From contig NC_086362.1 in the NCBI RefSeq assembly GCF_036324505.1, positions 9,297,043-9,361,042 on the forward strand: DNA of 64,000 nt. Direction: 5' to 3'. The notes under the pieces are model-generated. The model made no database searches. It was not told where the DNA came from and worked only from the letters and a program-made list of their open reading frames with translations. This stretch comes from Eleginops maclovinus (Eukaryota > Chordata > Actinopteri > Perciformes > Eleginopidae). The translations under genes were made by a program, and so were the position numbers. Positions 1-16,619 of the stretch are shown piece by piece; the stretch's first letter is position 1, and each line of letters begins with the position of its first letter.

Positions 1-1565
1 CATAAAAGAAGATGTACACACACAGGTGACGTACACACACAGGTGACACACACACAGAAGCAAGATCATACACTCACAGTTACAAGCAGAAAGACACATT
101 CTCACATTCAATGTCACAGACAGAAGGTTCTGGGACAGATACGCGTGGTTATTTTTGGTCACACAGTAGCAGAGCGATACGCAGTGTGAAGAAGAAAAAA
201 AAGAAGAAGAAGAATGGATACTCTGAATGTGAAAGACTGAGAACAAACACACACACAGACACACACTCCTTTGCTGGCATGGGACAGATAGGCAGAAGCA
301 TTTTGAGAAATGAGTTGGACGGCGGAGGCTCCCGACTTGGCTGGATGACCACATGCCCAAGCAGAAAATTATAAACCTCGAGAGATTGATCAGAGAAACG
401 ATAATGAACAACTGGCAGCACATCCTGCGGGAGGGGAGGGAGGTAACAAGAAACACAGCAGCTCATCCAATGCAATTATAAAGAGGTAAAGCGTGATAGG
501 GGAGAGGAGGGGTTAGGAAAAATGGGAAGGAAACAGGGGAGGAAGAGTTGTTTCTCCCTTTCTTCCAACCAAGCTAAGTGTAAACTTAGGGTAAACAGAG
601 ATATAAAAAGGGATTTGTCTGTCATTTATACGCTTCATTTCATGACTTTGCAATCCATTAAGTGTATCAGCTGCAGCGAGGCTCTCCAGGTTTTTCCTTC
701 AGTTCAAAAAGTCTTTAGAACCCCCGATTCTCTTTGAACTACCCAAGGAAAGAAAGGAAGTTGAAAGAAAATACATCTTACACAACACATCAGGGGAGCA
801 CACGCACCTTACTTCTTCACCTAATTGACTTTTTAGTCATTTATCAAGCAAAAAAAAGGCCATTTAAGACCGCTTGCTCATTGAAGAAACTCTTTAAAGT
901 GAAAGCTTTCAAACAAATAAATTATTTAATCTATATCTGTACTATTTGCACCACTTAGTGCAAGATGGAGCCAATAATGACGACACATTGCAAGCTACTC
1001 TCATAGACATATGCTGATTATATACTGTTGTAAGAGCAGCCGAAGCACAAGCTTTTTATTGTATGAAAATGCACTACATGCTAAAGTGCTTGAATCCCAT
1101 TTATCTGTTCTGTCAGGCGAGATTAAAACCAGTTAAAAAGCTTGAGGGGGGGGACCTCAAAAAGATCATTTCAAAAATGAATTTTTTTCTACAAAATTGT
1201 TGGATCCTACACTTCCCGTTATGTAATTTAGCATTTCAATATTGCATGCCCATATCTCATGCTGAGTTTTTATCGTTGGCTGTACGATAATAATTTGCAA
1301 TCATCAAAGCCCAAGTTGAAGAAAACCCTAATGACATCACTTGGGAGATGTTATTTTATATTTTAAGACTTAAGAAGCTCCTTCTGGGCCGCAGAAGCCA
1401 TGAAGCATTAAATCCGCTCTCCGAGGATGAGCACTGTAATGTTAACCATAATGAGGAAACTTTTTTACCCTTTAAATGTATGGTTTGTATAGGTTTACTG
1501 CTGAAGCAAACAGCAGGAGTCTTTCCTTTAGTGGGAAATCCATGTTTTTTTAGAACATCTGTTAC
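1..1565 (-). other. PC intron 3 (runs off the left edge)
   Basis: This sequence follows the GTAAC donor at 1561-1565 on the minus strand. I found nothing resembling the next PC exon, which should encode the VDAIHPGYGFLSE region. It contains CA-rich stretches (1-60, 245-270) and a purine run (185-215). No other gene is recognised. Confidence 0.7.
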
Positions 1566-4541
<2,976 letters not shown>

Positions 4542-4639
4542 TCTGGGGAGACAGAGGACATGTTAAACACACACAATGTCTATACACTACTCCACATGTT
4601 ATTAGGCTGCCACTTTCATCCTAAGCGATATTAAAGACT

Positions 4640-4785
4640 CAATACTGTCACAGTCTTACGGGAGCAATTTGAGGTTAAGTATCTTGGCTAAGGATACTTT
4701 GACATGTGGACTGCATGGGGCTGGGGATTGAACCTCTGATTAGTAGACCTCCATTTAACCCCTGAGCCATAACCATGTACACTTA
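4640..4785. repeat. Degraded tRNA-like / SINE-type repeat
   Basis: The segment containing GGGGATTGAACCTCTGATT and a CTGAGCCATAACC tail resembles a repeat widespread in teleosts, whose core looks like a tRNA T-arm with a box-B-like GATTGAACC. It is isolated and diverged. The family assignment is from memory. Confidence 0.4.
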
Positions 4786-6163
4786 AACTTTAATAAGTGA
4801 TGGGAAGAAACAAAGGATGGGACACATTGATCAGGAATCGTTTTTACAGACTCGAGCACACAGAACAAATATTTAATATCCAGTTTTCAATGACAGGATA
4901 TCTAACTGCTTTTGTGTCCCAAGAGCTACAAAAATGTTAGACATTGGGACTTCAGAAACAGGAGCCAATTAGTGGAGCGAGTAACCCGTTTGGATCAAAA
5001 CCTACAGCTCACACTTTCTCTTTACACTCTCTGCGTGGAATCCATTTGCCAAGTTCAGCTTCTCAGGTGAAAACAGACGCTTTAAGGAAAAAGATAAGAG
5101 GATGAGAACGCTTTGAAAGTCATTCAACAAGGAGGTGTGAGCCGTGTTGAGAGAGATTAAATCTAATAAAGCGACTAACCGTTATTAGGCCGTTGCCGAG
5201 GGTTGTGTGAGTGTTTCAAGTGTGTGGTATTTCCCTAAAAAAGGTCATTGGTGCAGCTGATATTTAGTAGGAATTCCAGTACAGAAAAAGGGGTATTATG
5301 TATGACTCATTAGAGACCTGTGGCACTGTCTTCATGCTCCTATTAATGTAAAAAAAAACATTTAACATTTCAGTTTGCTTAATGATGGCTTTGAGTTTAG
5401 ACGATTTTATCCTGAAGCTTTATTGTGGTGCCTTGAGTATAATTTAATTAAGAAATGTATTCGTATGACTAATCCACATGAGTCTTAAGTCATCAGATAT
5501 GCATACACAATTCAATATAAACTAATTAAAAAATGGGATCAAGTATCATAGGAAGTAGTGGCCTTAAAATGCCACAGTATTTATGAATTCAAAACATGTG
5601 CATACAATTAGAGTAAATCTGATTGGTCTTTAAGTGTACAGAAAATTCAGCCTGGAATGAGCTCACTGCTTTAAAAAGAAAAAATAATCAAAACTCTTCC
5701 AAAACCATTCGATTTCCATTAAAAGGAGGAGGAAGTCAGAGAGCCAATCAGCTGCTGCTCTGCTCTCCAGCTCCCAATCAGCAGCAGGTGTGTCAAATTA
5801 ACCACAACAAGTTCCTGGTGTGTTTGTTGAAAAAAATAATAATAATTCAAGTCACAATGAAGGCTTTAACTATCTTTTTGCTTTCCCAGCCATTTCAGAA
5901 ATTGGGATTGAAGAGAAACAGACTCGCTGTACATGAACGATTGTTAAAGAGTGAAAAAGTCTGTCTCAGTTGAGTAAGATTTTTGTTTTAAGGACTACAT
6001 GATCAAATGATCACATCAAAAGCCAATTAGAGAAAACAAAATGCACACAAACTATTCATTCCACCCATCACTGTCATTTTAGGTTAATGGCTGCATTTTC
6101 TGTCAATATTCTCTTGAATTGAAGCACGCCATTAAGACACACACATAAATAAAAATGAACTAC

Positions 6164-6270
6164 CTTCTCAACGTGATGTACTTGGCTCCTTCACTATGAG
6201 CAAGTGTTGGAGGTGTTTCCCTGAAGAGCTGGAAGCTTCTTCTTCTCTCTGACCAACAGGCTACAGCTCA
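6164..6270 (-). other. Candidate PC 5' UTR exon
   Basis: On the minus strand a segment ends in GAGAAG followed by GTAG, an acceptable donor at 6163. Its 5' end is uncertain: a CAG near 6255 could be an acceptor, but a competing strong donor-like GTAAGTGAG lies just upstream near 6277. Mammalian PC uses several alternative non-coding first exons, so such exons are expected. There is no coding signature to confirm it. Confidence 0.3.
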
Positions 6271-7717
6271 CTTACAGTGCTCTGCTGCTACCCTGTGGTC
6301 AAACCGCAGCAGTGCACTCCGACCGGAGATAAGCTGACAGAGTTGCACTAAAAACAAACTAAACTGATTCTTCAAGTTATATTTACAACATGTTTGGTTT
6401 ATTATACACTCAAAAGGGGCATATTTGAAACTATTGTACGCTTTTTATATTAGTCCTAAAGAGCCTCAGATCACAAAAGGCTGGCCTGACTTTCAACTCC
6501 TCTTTTTTTACTTTACTTTGTGTCGTCTCATCTCTCCCTTACACCCGGAAATTGATGCTAGCACAGCATCTTGAAGGATTTCCCCCACAAGCACTCCACC
6601 TTATCTGTTATCAAATGCCAGAAGTCTCTTTATGTCTACGTCTGTTTGAAAGTCTGGCGGGGAAAAGAGAGGTGGCAAGGGATAAAAGGATGTACCAAGT
6701 GAGAAACAAGAGGAGGGGATGATAACATGGACTGGAGAAAGCTATAACTTTGAGACAAGTGAAGTCTCATTGTGCCCATTGAGGTACATCTTGTAGCGAT
6801 GTTTGTGAAGATGATGAAGACCACACCATGACTTCCTGTTGTTGCCCGTGGTTAAAGAGTGACTTACCACATACTGCATGTCCTGTCTAGATTTAAAGAT
6901 AGTGAAGAGTTTGTACTGCGCAATACATCCAGACTAGACCAGTACAATAATACGTGGTGGAATATAAAGCTTAGTGACAGAATAATGAATTAACTACGTA
7001 AAGGGGGAACTAAGACAAGAACCAATGAATAAATTAGACAGCCGATGAAAGCCTCGAGACTGAAGACTGTGGCAGAGTAGCTCAGGCTGAAACAGTACCC
7101 TTTAACTAGACAAAAGCAACAACGTCACAATGAAACCGATACAAGTTCCCAAAGCCTGAATACAACAGGGAGACAACAGCAAACTGGGACAAATGTACGA
7201 GCTAAAAACAGGTCAAACATGATCATGATCCTCTAAGGAAATATATGTATACTGTATTAGCTATATGCTGATATGACGGCCGCTCACACAGAGGTATTAT
7301 CTGCTCATTTATCTAAGGGATTACAATCAAGGGAGTACGGAAATCCCCCCAAAAAAGCAGACTAAAGACTGCATCTTAAATATAGATCTTACAATCAGTT
7401 TCATAAAATTGTGTAGAAACATTAGTAAAGACATGACATTAAAATATTACCAGCCAGCAGTTAAAGACGGGGCTTATCATCTAAAATGCTCTTTAATCTC
7501 CTAAAAGCTGGAACTCTTCCAGACACTGTAGGGGGAGAGGAACTTCTGGATCTGAAACGGCTCAGCGATGATTTTCCATCCATATACCAAGATGTAATCA
7601 TCTAATAACTGGAAAGCAGTGCTGATCGATGAATCCTTTTCCAACCATCAACGTATTATGAACTTGTGCGATAAACATCCCAAAAGAGTGCCTAAAACTG
7701 CCACAAAGGCTCTATTG

Positions 7718-7900
7718 TCCTATGCACAATAGCTACAACATAGCCATTCCAAGTCCCATGCTCCTCCAACAAACATTAACAATATATTAAACAGAAATAA
7801 AATAGTGCAATGTACACAGTGTAAGTGTAAAATAGTTATAATGTAAAAATAAATATGTAGATAGCAAACAGATGTGTGAATACGCAAGTGAATACACATC
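7718..7900 (-). repeat. Non-LTR retrotransposon 3' tail (L2/Rex-like), minus orientation
   Basis: The reverse complement contains TTGTTGGAGGAGC and TGGGACTT in the same order as the plus-strand copy at 39395-39570. Both copies also preserve the same GGAWDL reading. Two independent copies of one 3' tail indicate a dispersed retroelement. Confidence 0.6.
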
Positions 7901-10900
7901 CTGAAACAATATGGGAAAAATAAAGATTGATTTGAATGTTCAATTTCTAAACCCAGCCTGAAAAGGGACAACTAGACCAAATTCCATTAAAAATCAATAT
8001 TACTTGAGTGGAAATGCGATAGAAATGTAACATCAGACTGAATGTTTATTAAATTATATTATCCACTTTATGGCACAGCTTGTCATCAGGAGAAGTGATA
8101 GTAATTACCGCCAATTAAATCCACTTTATCAGCCGCATTACTGACTGCAGCCCAGACTGCAGTAGCTTTATTACGTAGTGCTGGACAGATACTCTATCAG
8201 AGTCCTTTAATCCTGATACTCCGTCTGTGTGATTGCTCTGATCAGTTAACTGCTATAACTCTGAGTCGAGTCAATCATTACCTGACATACTTTCACTCTG
8301 TCCAAACTAGTGATAAACCAACAGCTAGTACAGGTTAATCCACATTAAAGGTTTCTATATATACAAGATATTTTCTTTAGTGAACAATTAAAAACATAGT
8401 ATATGGAAATGAAATAAAAAATGTTAATCAAGAAAACGTAATGTAACAACATTTAAAAAGATTAAATGATGACAAAAAATATCTGTAAAATAAAAGCTGT
8501 GTAAAAGAAAAATGTAATACAAATATTATAAATGTGTTATGTGTTAAATTATAAGAAAAAGTGAAAAATAAATAGATGACATGCTGTGTACAGGAAAATA
8601 ATAATAAAATGATTTTTAAAAATACTATACAATGTGTACAATGTGTCTAAGATCAAATAAAAGAGCTGGTAGTTGTGAGCACAGTTGCTAAAGTCATGCA
8701 TCTGCTTTTTTTTAAGGTGATATATAAATGGATAAACTCTGTTCTTAGAGGGTAAGCAGGGGAGGGATTTACTTCCATCAACAGTGACAGCAAATCCAAG
8801 TCATACAAATCACTTTTCTTTATCCACACATACAACTCAAACAAAGCAAATCTCTTTCAGATGGATTACACTGGGATCAGTGGCTTGTATAGTAAGTCGG
8901 AATAGGTCAAAGGTCATAATACTCATGTGATCCCAGACGTACAATACATACAATCAGACTGGATTGAATACGAAAGAGAACGACTCCAGACACAGAGACA
9001 GCCTGTCAATGAACAAATGACTCCTGTATGGATAATAATGTCCCAAGATTCACACTGAGCTACACACGCATTATTCATGCAGATTACTGTTCTTTTAGGA
9101 AAAATCAGGAATCCATAACATGCTATTATGCTTTATTTGATGAAAGGAATAGATTTTAATGAGCCGTTTTATCATATTCTAGATATTTACCTTAGTTTCT
9201 TTTTGTAAAACCTGTGATTTGTGAAACAAGGACTACTTTAAGTTTCTTATAAACTATTTCTGAACAAAATCATGAACAAATGTAGCATTACCCTAACTTT
9301 AAGAGACATGATTAAAACCAGAACCATTTGAAAAGGTTCCTACTGGTCCTTTTACAGTCTTTTCAAAGGAGCCGCACTGTCCCAGGAATGTGACCTTTGT
9401 CTTTATTTGAGGACAAAATGTGGGATTGTGTGGTTTCTTTTCTTGTTTCAGATATGAACAATACAGCAGTCATTCAGATCAATAATTGACCTGAGTTTCA
9501 GAAGATAATAAAATATTTGTTTTAAGAGTTAAGTCGCTGTGATCGCTGGGAGCAAAACAGCTGCCTCTACTTCACAGGAAACGCGAATAATTCAAACCAG
9601 AAACAACATTTACTTCCACAGGATTCAATCTGCAGGCTGAAAGTTAGTCACAGAAGGACAAAAGTGATCATAAGACACCATATTTCGGTAGTAAAGGCAC
9701 ATTTAAACTGAATTCCTGTATTTGCAGGGATTGGGTGTTTCTCAACTACTTATTTGCAACAAACCACTCTTTTGGAACGCATCCGATAAAGGCTAATATA
9801 AAGATAGATACAACTTCTCTTAGCAGCCTCTTCTTCCCTCAACCCTGAATACTAGCATCAGTTTCAGAACTGCTGCAGCACAAACCAAGCTCTGAATTAA
9901 ATTACAGCAGAAAGCCAAAATGGAATGTGGAGGTTTTAAGCCAAATGTGCATTCTCTCCCACAAACAAGAGTAAGCACTCTTTCCTCACAGCAAATGACG
10001 TGAAGGGTTCATGTGTCCGACAGCACGGCTAAATAACGGCACACGCACTGCCCATGTATACGTCACACTACCCTCTGTCTAAACTTAAAGGTCAGAGGTC
10101 ACTGAGAATAACCTGTGTTTGTCGGGCGGAGTAAAAGAACAAGAGATTTCTGGTTCATACATTAACTTCTCAGAGATCAAAGTTCTGTTCTGTTTTGACG
10201 CATCGTGACCCACAAACAGAACTTGCATCAACTTTACCCTAATTGGCTGATGGTGGGGCGAATAAATACGGTCTGTCAGCATGGGACAAAAAACCTTAGC
10301 CTCTTCTATGTTGTGGCATTCTTTATTTCAAGGCTAGGAAGCACATTGTTTTCCTACCTGGGAAAATACGACATCCCATACCTTGAGTTTATCAGAGACA
10401 CTAGGGCCGCGAGGGGAAATATATCACTATAAATGGAAATAGCTTTTCTTGCAACATGCAAAACGTTTGACCACATAGCTTTAAAGCAAGAACACTGTTG
10501 TTCATGCACATTTTCCAATAGCTCATTTTTTTGTAGGTTCAAAAAAAACCTTAGGGGTGGAATCAACAAAAACAATCCACAATTGTGTACAAAGTCAGAG
10601 CGAAATCTACCCGATTCAAATGTACCTGTGTCGTGGAATTTACATTAAGGATTGGCTCTATCAGAACAGTGAGGATCCATAAAGGATGAGGTCTAATAAA
10701 GTCCCCAAAACTAAAAGCCACACTAGCTCAGACAGCAGGAACAAGGTCACTGAAGGGTGTTTTTGCAGACAAAACAAAGGCCTGTGACTGGACTAAAAAG
10801 TGGGAAGCGTTGGCATAAAGGGTAAATGTTGAGCTTGTAATCGTGGTTTCGAATTCAGAAGCATACTGCGGGAATCTCTGCCAAAAAACAAATCAACAAC

Positions 10901-11167
10901 AAGAACTCCAAGCACCTGAAAAGACCTGTTGAGAAGGACATTAATACCGTATCCTTAAATGAAAGCTATTCAAAAGGCGTTTCACTCATTGAACACGTTC
11001 CTGCTTTATCAACATAAATAGATTAAGCCAGTGGAACGTAACCATGTCAACTAGACGTGACATGGAAAGATTTATGGCGCATTGACAGGATTATTGGAGC
11101 CAAATGAATGCATTTTGCTCGTCACTTTCACTCAGGCTCTTTACAGCTGTGTCAACAAGATGCTACC

Positions 11168-11192
11168 TCCTGCTGCTGCTGCTGCTGCTGCG
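11168..11192. repeat. (CTG)n trinucleotide repeat
   Basis: About eight CTG units in the PC upstream region. It is not in a recognised exon. Confidence 0.85.
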
Positions 11193-11640
11193 GGAGGCTC
11201 CACTAGGAGAGAAAATGTTAGAAAAATACAACATCTCTTAAATATTTGCTGTCCTAGACCCCTTTTTACACTGTGCCGCAGAATAGTTTCACAGAATTAA
11301 AGAATGTATATGTAAATGATCTTTTTCCTCTGAAAACCCGTTCAGCTTTTTGAGACTTAAACATACTCCTCTTTTTGTAAAGAAGAAAGTCCTTAGCTAA
11401 AAAACTGCAGGAAAAAATGGGTGAGAGGTCAATATCCTATGAATCCTAAAGCCTTATGTTCTCTGTAAAAAGGAAAGCATAACTAATAGATACTTATTCT
11501 TTTGTTTAAACAATGACTGACCTGTATATAATTGTATTATCCTGTGTGAATCCGCACTGTCCTGTTTTTCATTCTCACTCTGCTGCTGCTTAAACTCCTG
11601 AATTTGCCCACAGGGGTTGAATAAAAGGTACAGTACATCT

Positions 11641-12245
11641 CAGAGGTGGGACCAAGTCACTGTTTGGCAAGTCCCAAGTAAGTCCCAAGTCTCAGCAGTC
11701 AAGTCCAAGTCAAGTCCCAAGTAAAGACAGAGAAGGGCAAGTCGAGTCCAAGTCCAAGTAACACCAAAGCCAAGTCGAGTCCAAGTCCAAGTCCCAAGCT
11801 TCTTCGAGTCCTGAACAAGTCATCATGTACTCTTCACTTAATAATGCCATTATCAGACTAACGATCACACAATTTCAACATATCAACCTAATCTTCAGTA
11901 TTTTTTTATACATACAGATTAAACTATGCATATATTTTATATATCTGTATATACGCATGCGCCCAAAGACCTTCAAAGTATTGTGTGTGAATGGTGGGTT
12001 AGAAATGTATGAGCACGGAAGGCACCACTGTCATCCTAAAGTTGGTAAAGCGCCTTGACTAGTGAGGCATGGACTGTGTGGATGCATGTAACTGGCATTG
12101 ATGCTTCAGTGGATGCCAGTTACAGTAGGTCAACATTTTGCTTAAATCACAAAGAAACCTAATATTTCAATAAAACAATGTTTAATCTGCATAACAATTA
12201 AGCAGCATGACTACACACAATGAAAGGTGCTGGGGGTAGGCGCTT

Positions 12246-12276
<31 letters not shown>

Positions 12277-13407
12277 TACACCTCCCTAATCTTAGTTATT
12301 TGTGTACATACCTGCAAACTCAGAAGGGCTGAAAAAGGTGACAAACTAAACCGTTGTAGGGGGGTCTGGGGGGTCTGGGGGTCTGGGGGGGGTCCCCCCA
12401 CCCCCCCAGCCTTTGTACACGTTGCCTAGCAACGTCGCACATGCGCATTATATCCTGCTCCGCTCCGAGTTATAGTAGTAGGCTATTCATGGGAAACGCA
12501 TGAACAGCACGTTAAGATCTCGGCCAAGTCGTAATTAAAAGCAGTTCTTCATTATTTAAGTTAAGCGGCGGTAACGCCAGTGTTAAACACGGTGTTAAAC
12601 AAGGTGTTAAACACGCAAATGCCGGTTGGTGTGCGTACGGTACTGAGTGTTTATCGGTCCACGGCCGTTATGAACGTGTCGCATTGGTCCATATGTAATG
12701 CGCACGTTCTGTTGTTCCCATTGGCATAGAGCTATTGAACATTAATTTTAACAAAGGATACGGATAACATATCGCCCACGGCAGTTTTGTCATTGTATGT
12801 ATAGCCTATATTTGTATTACGCTATCATCATTCAACATGTAGAATGAACGTGTTATCTATAGAGTCGATTTACATAGATAATTCACAACCATGAACCTAA
12901 TCTGGATCTTAAACCTGCCAATTGCAATTGAGAGAGACGCAGACCAGACGGACAGCTCTCGACTAGGCTTCCCTTCCGTGGCACAATTGCATCTTTTCCG
13001 TAGATGAAATCCGGGGAAATCGTGAATATTAATGAGGGGAAACCCGGGGATTATCCAATCACGCTGGTTAGGTCCCTGATCCAATCCAAAAAGGCCAAAA
13101 TCCACCACATGATTGCATTGCTCGCACTTGCCTGCCGGCTCTCTCACTTTGCGGTCTTTGGGGCTTCGCAGGTTCGCATTGCAGGGAAGGATGTCCATGA
13201 TCAGGAAATTTAGCTTTTGACTCGAGGCATGTCAAGTCATTACAAGTAAAAGAGGCAAAGTCCGAGTCAAGTCTCGAGTTAATAGTATTCAAGTCCAAGT
13301 CGAGTCGTAAGTCATGCCGAATTTGATCAAGTCAAGTCTGAAGTCATTAAAATCATGACTCGAGTCTGACTCGAGTCCAAGTCATGTGACTCGAGTCCAC
13401 ATGTCTG
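11641..13407. mobile_element. Non-autonomous hAT-like DNA transposon with 8-bp target duplication
   Basis: The element begins CAGAGGTGGGAC and ends in a sequence whose complement reads CAGACATGTGGAC, an imperfect terminal inverted repeat starting with the CAG typical of hAT. It is flanked on both sides by an identical GTACATCT (11633-11640 and 13408-13415), the 8-bp duplication hAT elements make. The terminal 200 bp at each end are packed with AAGTC/GAGTC/CAAGTC subterminal motifs. The interior is relatively CpG-rich and includes a G/C-run hairpin at 12355-12415. No transposase-length frame exists, so it must have depended on an enzyme supplied elsewhere. Confidence 0.8.
12355..12415. repeat. 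G-run / C-run tract inside the hAT-like element
   Basis: Repeated GGGGTCT units run into GGGGGGTCCCCCC and a C run. The tract could fold as a hairpin or as a G-quadruplex on the plus strand. It lies wholly inside the transposon. Confidence 0.7.
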
Positions 13408-16054
13408 GTACATCTTATATTACCTTATCTCATTTTAAAATATACAATTAATACACTGTACTTTATAATTATTTTATTCTATGTAAGTTTTTTTTTTAGT
13501 TTTTTTTACTGTTGACTGTTTTTTGACAGATTTTATTTAATAATGTGTTTTTGCTGCAGTCTATCTTAAGGATTTAAATGTGTTTTGAAAAGCACTATTA
13601 TTTGAATAAAAACTAATTAGAGTTTACTAATAATTGTGCGCTAGGGTCAGCAAGTGGCTGCTAAGAGCATAGGATCCACTGGAGTGACCTATTACCATCC
13701 TTTAGTAGACCTCACAATACCTTGAGGGAAGCAGCAGCCTAACATGCTTGACATTCATGATTCTGCTGTACACACGCTAATCGTAGTGGGACTACATTAT
13801 CATGATCATCAGCAGCCAGTGCTTTGAGGGTGGGTGGAATAGCACTTCCTTAATCTGATGCATTTCCTGCTGACATGTGACAGCAGGGTGGGACTTAACC
13901 GGGTTAAAAAAAAGAACAAGCATATACGCAGTGCAGGCTGTATAACACCTCCAAATATTTCAGAATAAGGTGCGACAGTGATAGCAAGTGCATTTTCACG
14001 CAGACTTTTTTAAGTAGCTGCGCCATCGCAAATATTGGCAGGATGGTGCCCTGGCAGTATGAGAAAGAGAAGGTCCAGTGTTTCACGGGAAGTATAAATG
14101 ATTTTTCTCACTCTTCATTTTATGGTTACACTAACAACACGTCAGGACCCCAATTAGCTGACAGCCCTAAGGGGAAAGGTAATGCTGAAGGGGTGAGTAA
14201 AGTCTGCAAGAGGGAATAGGGAAATACAAATGCAGCCTTTTCAATTTATTGTATTTTCAGATCATACTGTATAATTTGAGCCCATTATGCATTAGCATGA
14301 GGCGTTAACACAGTGGAATATGTCAGGGAAATAATGTTCTCAGGCATGAAAATATGTAAAAGCTATGCTAACTTGCTACACACGAAAACTTGGAACACAG
14401 ATCCACTGAGACAGATTTTTTAGGTGCAAAATATTTGCTGCGAGAGCTACGCTGCAACAATTTTTGATGCAAAACACTTGAATGCTCTGTCTGCACCCTT
14501 CCCCAAACACTAAGCCTCTTGATTTGATTATAACTAAAAGGCATGCAAAGTGATTTTTGTAATAAGATTTTAAAAAGGCTGGAGGAAACCATGCTTGCTA
14601 CCAGATATTGGTTTAACGTGTCAGTCCACCAAAGATACAAAATACGGATGGTAGGCACACGAAAAAGTACCACGTCAAAATAAACAGCCTAAACCACTTC
14701 CAGTATGTTCATTTGTCTGCAAAAAAGGTTAAGCTTTTGGTTTAATTTGATGGTTGTATTATTTGTTTGTTTGTCTGCAGGATTGGGGGGAAAATATTGG
14801 CCTGATCATCATAAAACTGTGTGGGAATGTGAAGCATGAGCCAAGGGAGAACCCATTACAGATTGGGAAGGATCCAAAAATCACAGGCAAAAACATGCAC
14901 TCATTTGTAATCATGGAAACAGCCTTGGCGAGGACTTTTATCATCTTATTGTTTTGTTTGCAATCACAACAGCTCAACTAGAACCGTCTGTCCTATCCCT
15001 ACACAGAGAACTCAAGACCTTCACTATTTCTAACTTTATCCAGTGCAAAACTATAAATGTCATCTAAAAAAAAGGTTGAAATGAAACCTCTGAATCGTTG
15101 TGAAAAATGATGACGGATGTGTCTCCGCTGCCTTTAGTCTTTTCAGTCTGTTACCTTGCAACAATTCGTAATATGTCAATGTGAATGGCACATGTCCATC
15201 AATACACAAGGCCACTAAAGTCACTTTATTAGGACAAAAAAGCAGAGTAGAGCTTTTCCCGTGTGAGTGTTTATGATCCTGCTTCAAGATTTACCACAGG
15301 TATTGCTGATTATAACTTTTGATCGCTGCCCACTGCCAGTCCCTGAGCTCTGGGATTGGACAGCTGTTCTGCATGTACCAGAGTAAAGTTTGGTCTGAGG
15401 ATGAACATACTGTACAACCAAATGATTCTGACACACATCTACGGGTTCAAAGGTGAAATAGCAGAGACCAGGTTGCTGCAACACACAGAGAACCAGTGGG
15501 AAAATCAGGCCAAAGCACACAAAAACTTTACAAGCTTCTTTGATGTGCAACTAAATAAGCATATTGCGCAATCTACAAGTTTCACCCAACAGACATTTAT
15601 TCATTTGTATATAGAGGAATTGTAGTCCACATTGCAGTGCCTTTCTACTTTGCTTTAATTCTAAGATCTCAGTTTACCATTCAGTAGGTGTTTTGCAATG
15701 TCAGTGGAGAACCTGTGACATCCTGCAACAACTTTTACGTCACTTAGCTCACTACTGCAGCAAGTATGTAAAGTATTTCGACTATAGGCTTACATTTCAG
15801 CTTAACAGTAGAGCTAGCAAAGTCAACCACACACTTTTTAAACAACTTTTCAATGCACACAGTTTTGTTCAAGTAGACAAACCAGTTAATTACTTTCTGT
15901 TGCAACTGGGCTAGAAGTTGCAACGTCTTTACCACGTTGACAGCAAATACAAGTGTGGCCACTCATCCACTGTCAAATGCACTCAATGACAATCTGACAA
16001 CCACACACACACACACACACACGGTACTCATTCATACTCACTATTAGTACTCAC

Positions 16055-16600
16055 ATGCTGGTGCTGTGTCGGTGACAGTAAATCCCGATCTGGCAAGTAA
16101 CCGGACACCGAATGTAAACAATCGAGTATCAGAGTGTGTTTATATGTTGCTTCCCTGCGTGCTAACCTCACAACAGACACACTGCTGGTCGGAAGAGGGA
16201 GATATGGGAGTTTATATATACACACACAGTCGCGCACACACACACAGGTAGACTACACACACGGTCTGACTTCAGGACAGCCAAGCGGGCGCGTCGACAC
16301 ACGCGCTGTCACACACACGCACGCACACTCTTGCTCAGTGTCTCATATGTAGTTAAGGCGCTAGGACTCTGAAGCTAGTTGCTAACTGTCTACTAGAGCT
16401 AAGTTAGCTAGCAGCTGGCACCGTCTGTCTCTCTCGGATATAGGAGACTGCTACTGCGCCTGCCTCATGCTCCCTGTTAATCTCTCTCTCTCTCCCTCTC
16501 TCTCTCCATAAAATCTCGCCCCTCTCTTTGATGTGACGGAACCGGTCACGCCCCCTCTGCTCTCGACCAATCACAGAGAAGGACATGTCGGCACCCAACT
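16055..16600 (-). promoter_or_regulatory. Candidate PC promoter and first non-coding exon
   Basis: A strong minus-strand donor (CAGCAT|GTGAGT) lies at 16054. Directly upstream is the most CpG-dense stretch in the region (about 16270-16330, with GGGCGCGTCGACAC), followed by pyrimidine/purine runs and a CCAAT box (ACCAATCAC at about 16567). This fits a first exon with a CpG-rich promoter for the minus-strand PC gene. Nothing in the sequence directly ties it to PC. Confidence 0.35.
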
Positions 16601-16619
16601 AGCGGCAGCTTTTAAAGAG

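Larger units (their letters stand above)
4543..16054 (-). other. PC 5' intronic region, no recognised coding exon
   Basis: About 11.5 kb upstream of the PC start codon. It contains a candidate non-coding exon (from 6164), an L2/Rex-like 3' tail (7718-7900), a (CTG)n tract (11168-11192) and the hAT-like element at 11641-13407. Open frames are short and show no family resemblance. Assigning it to PC assumes the promoter is near 16.2-16.6 kb. Confidence 0.5.
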
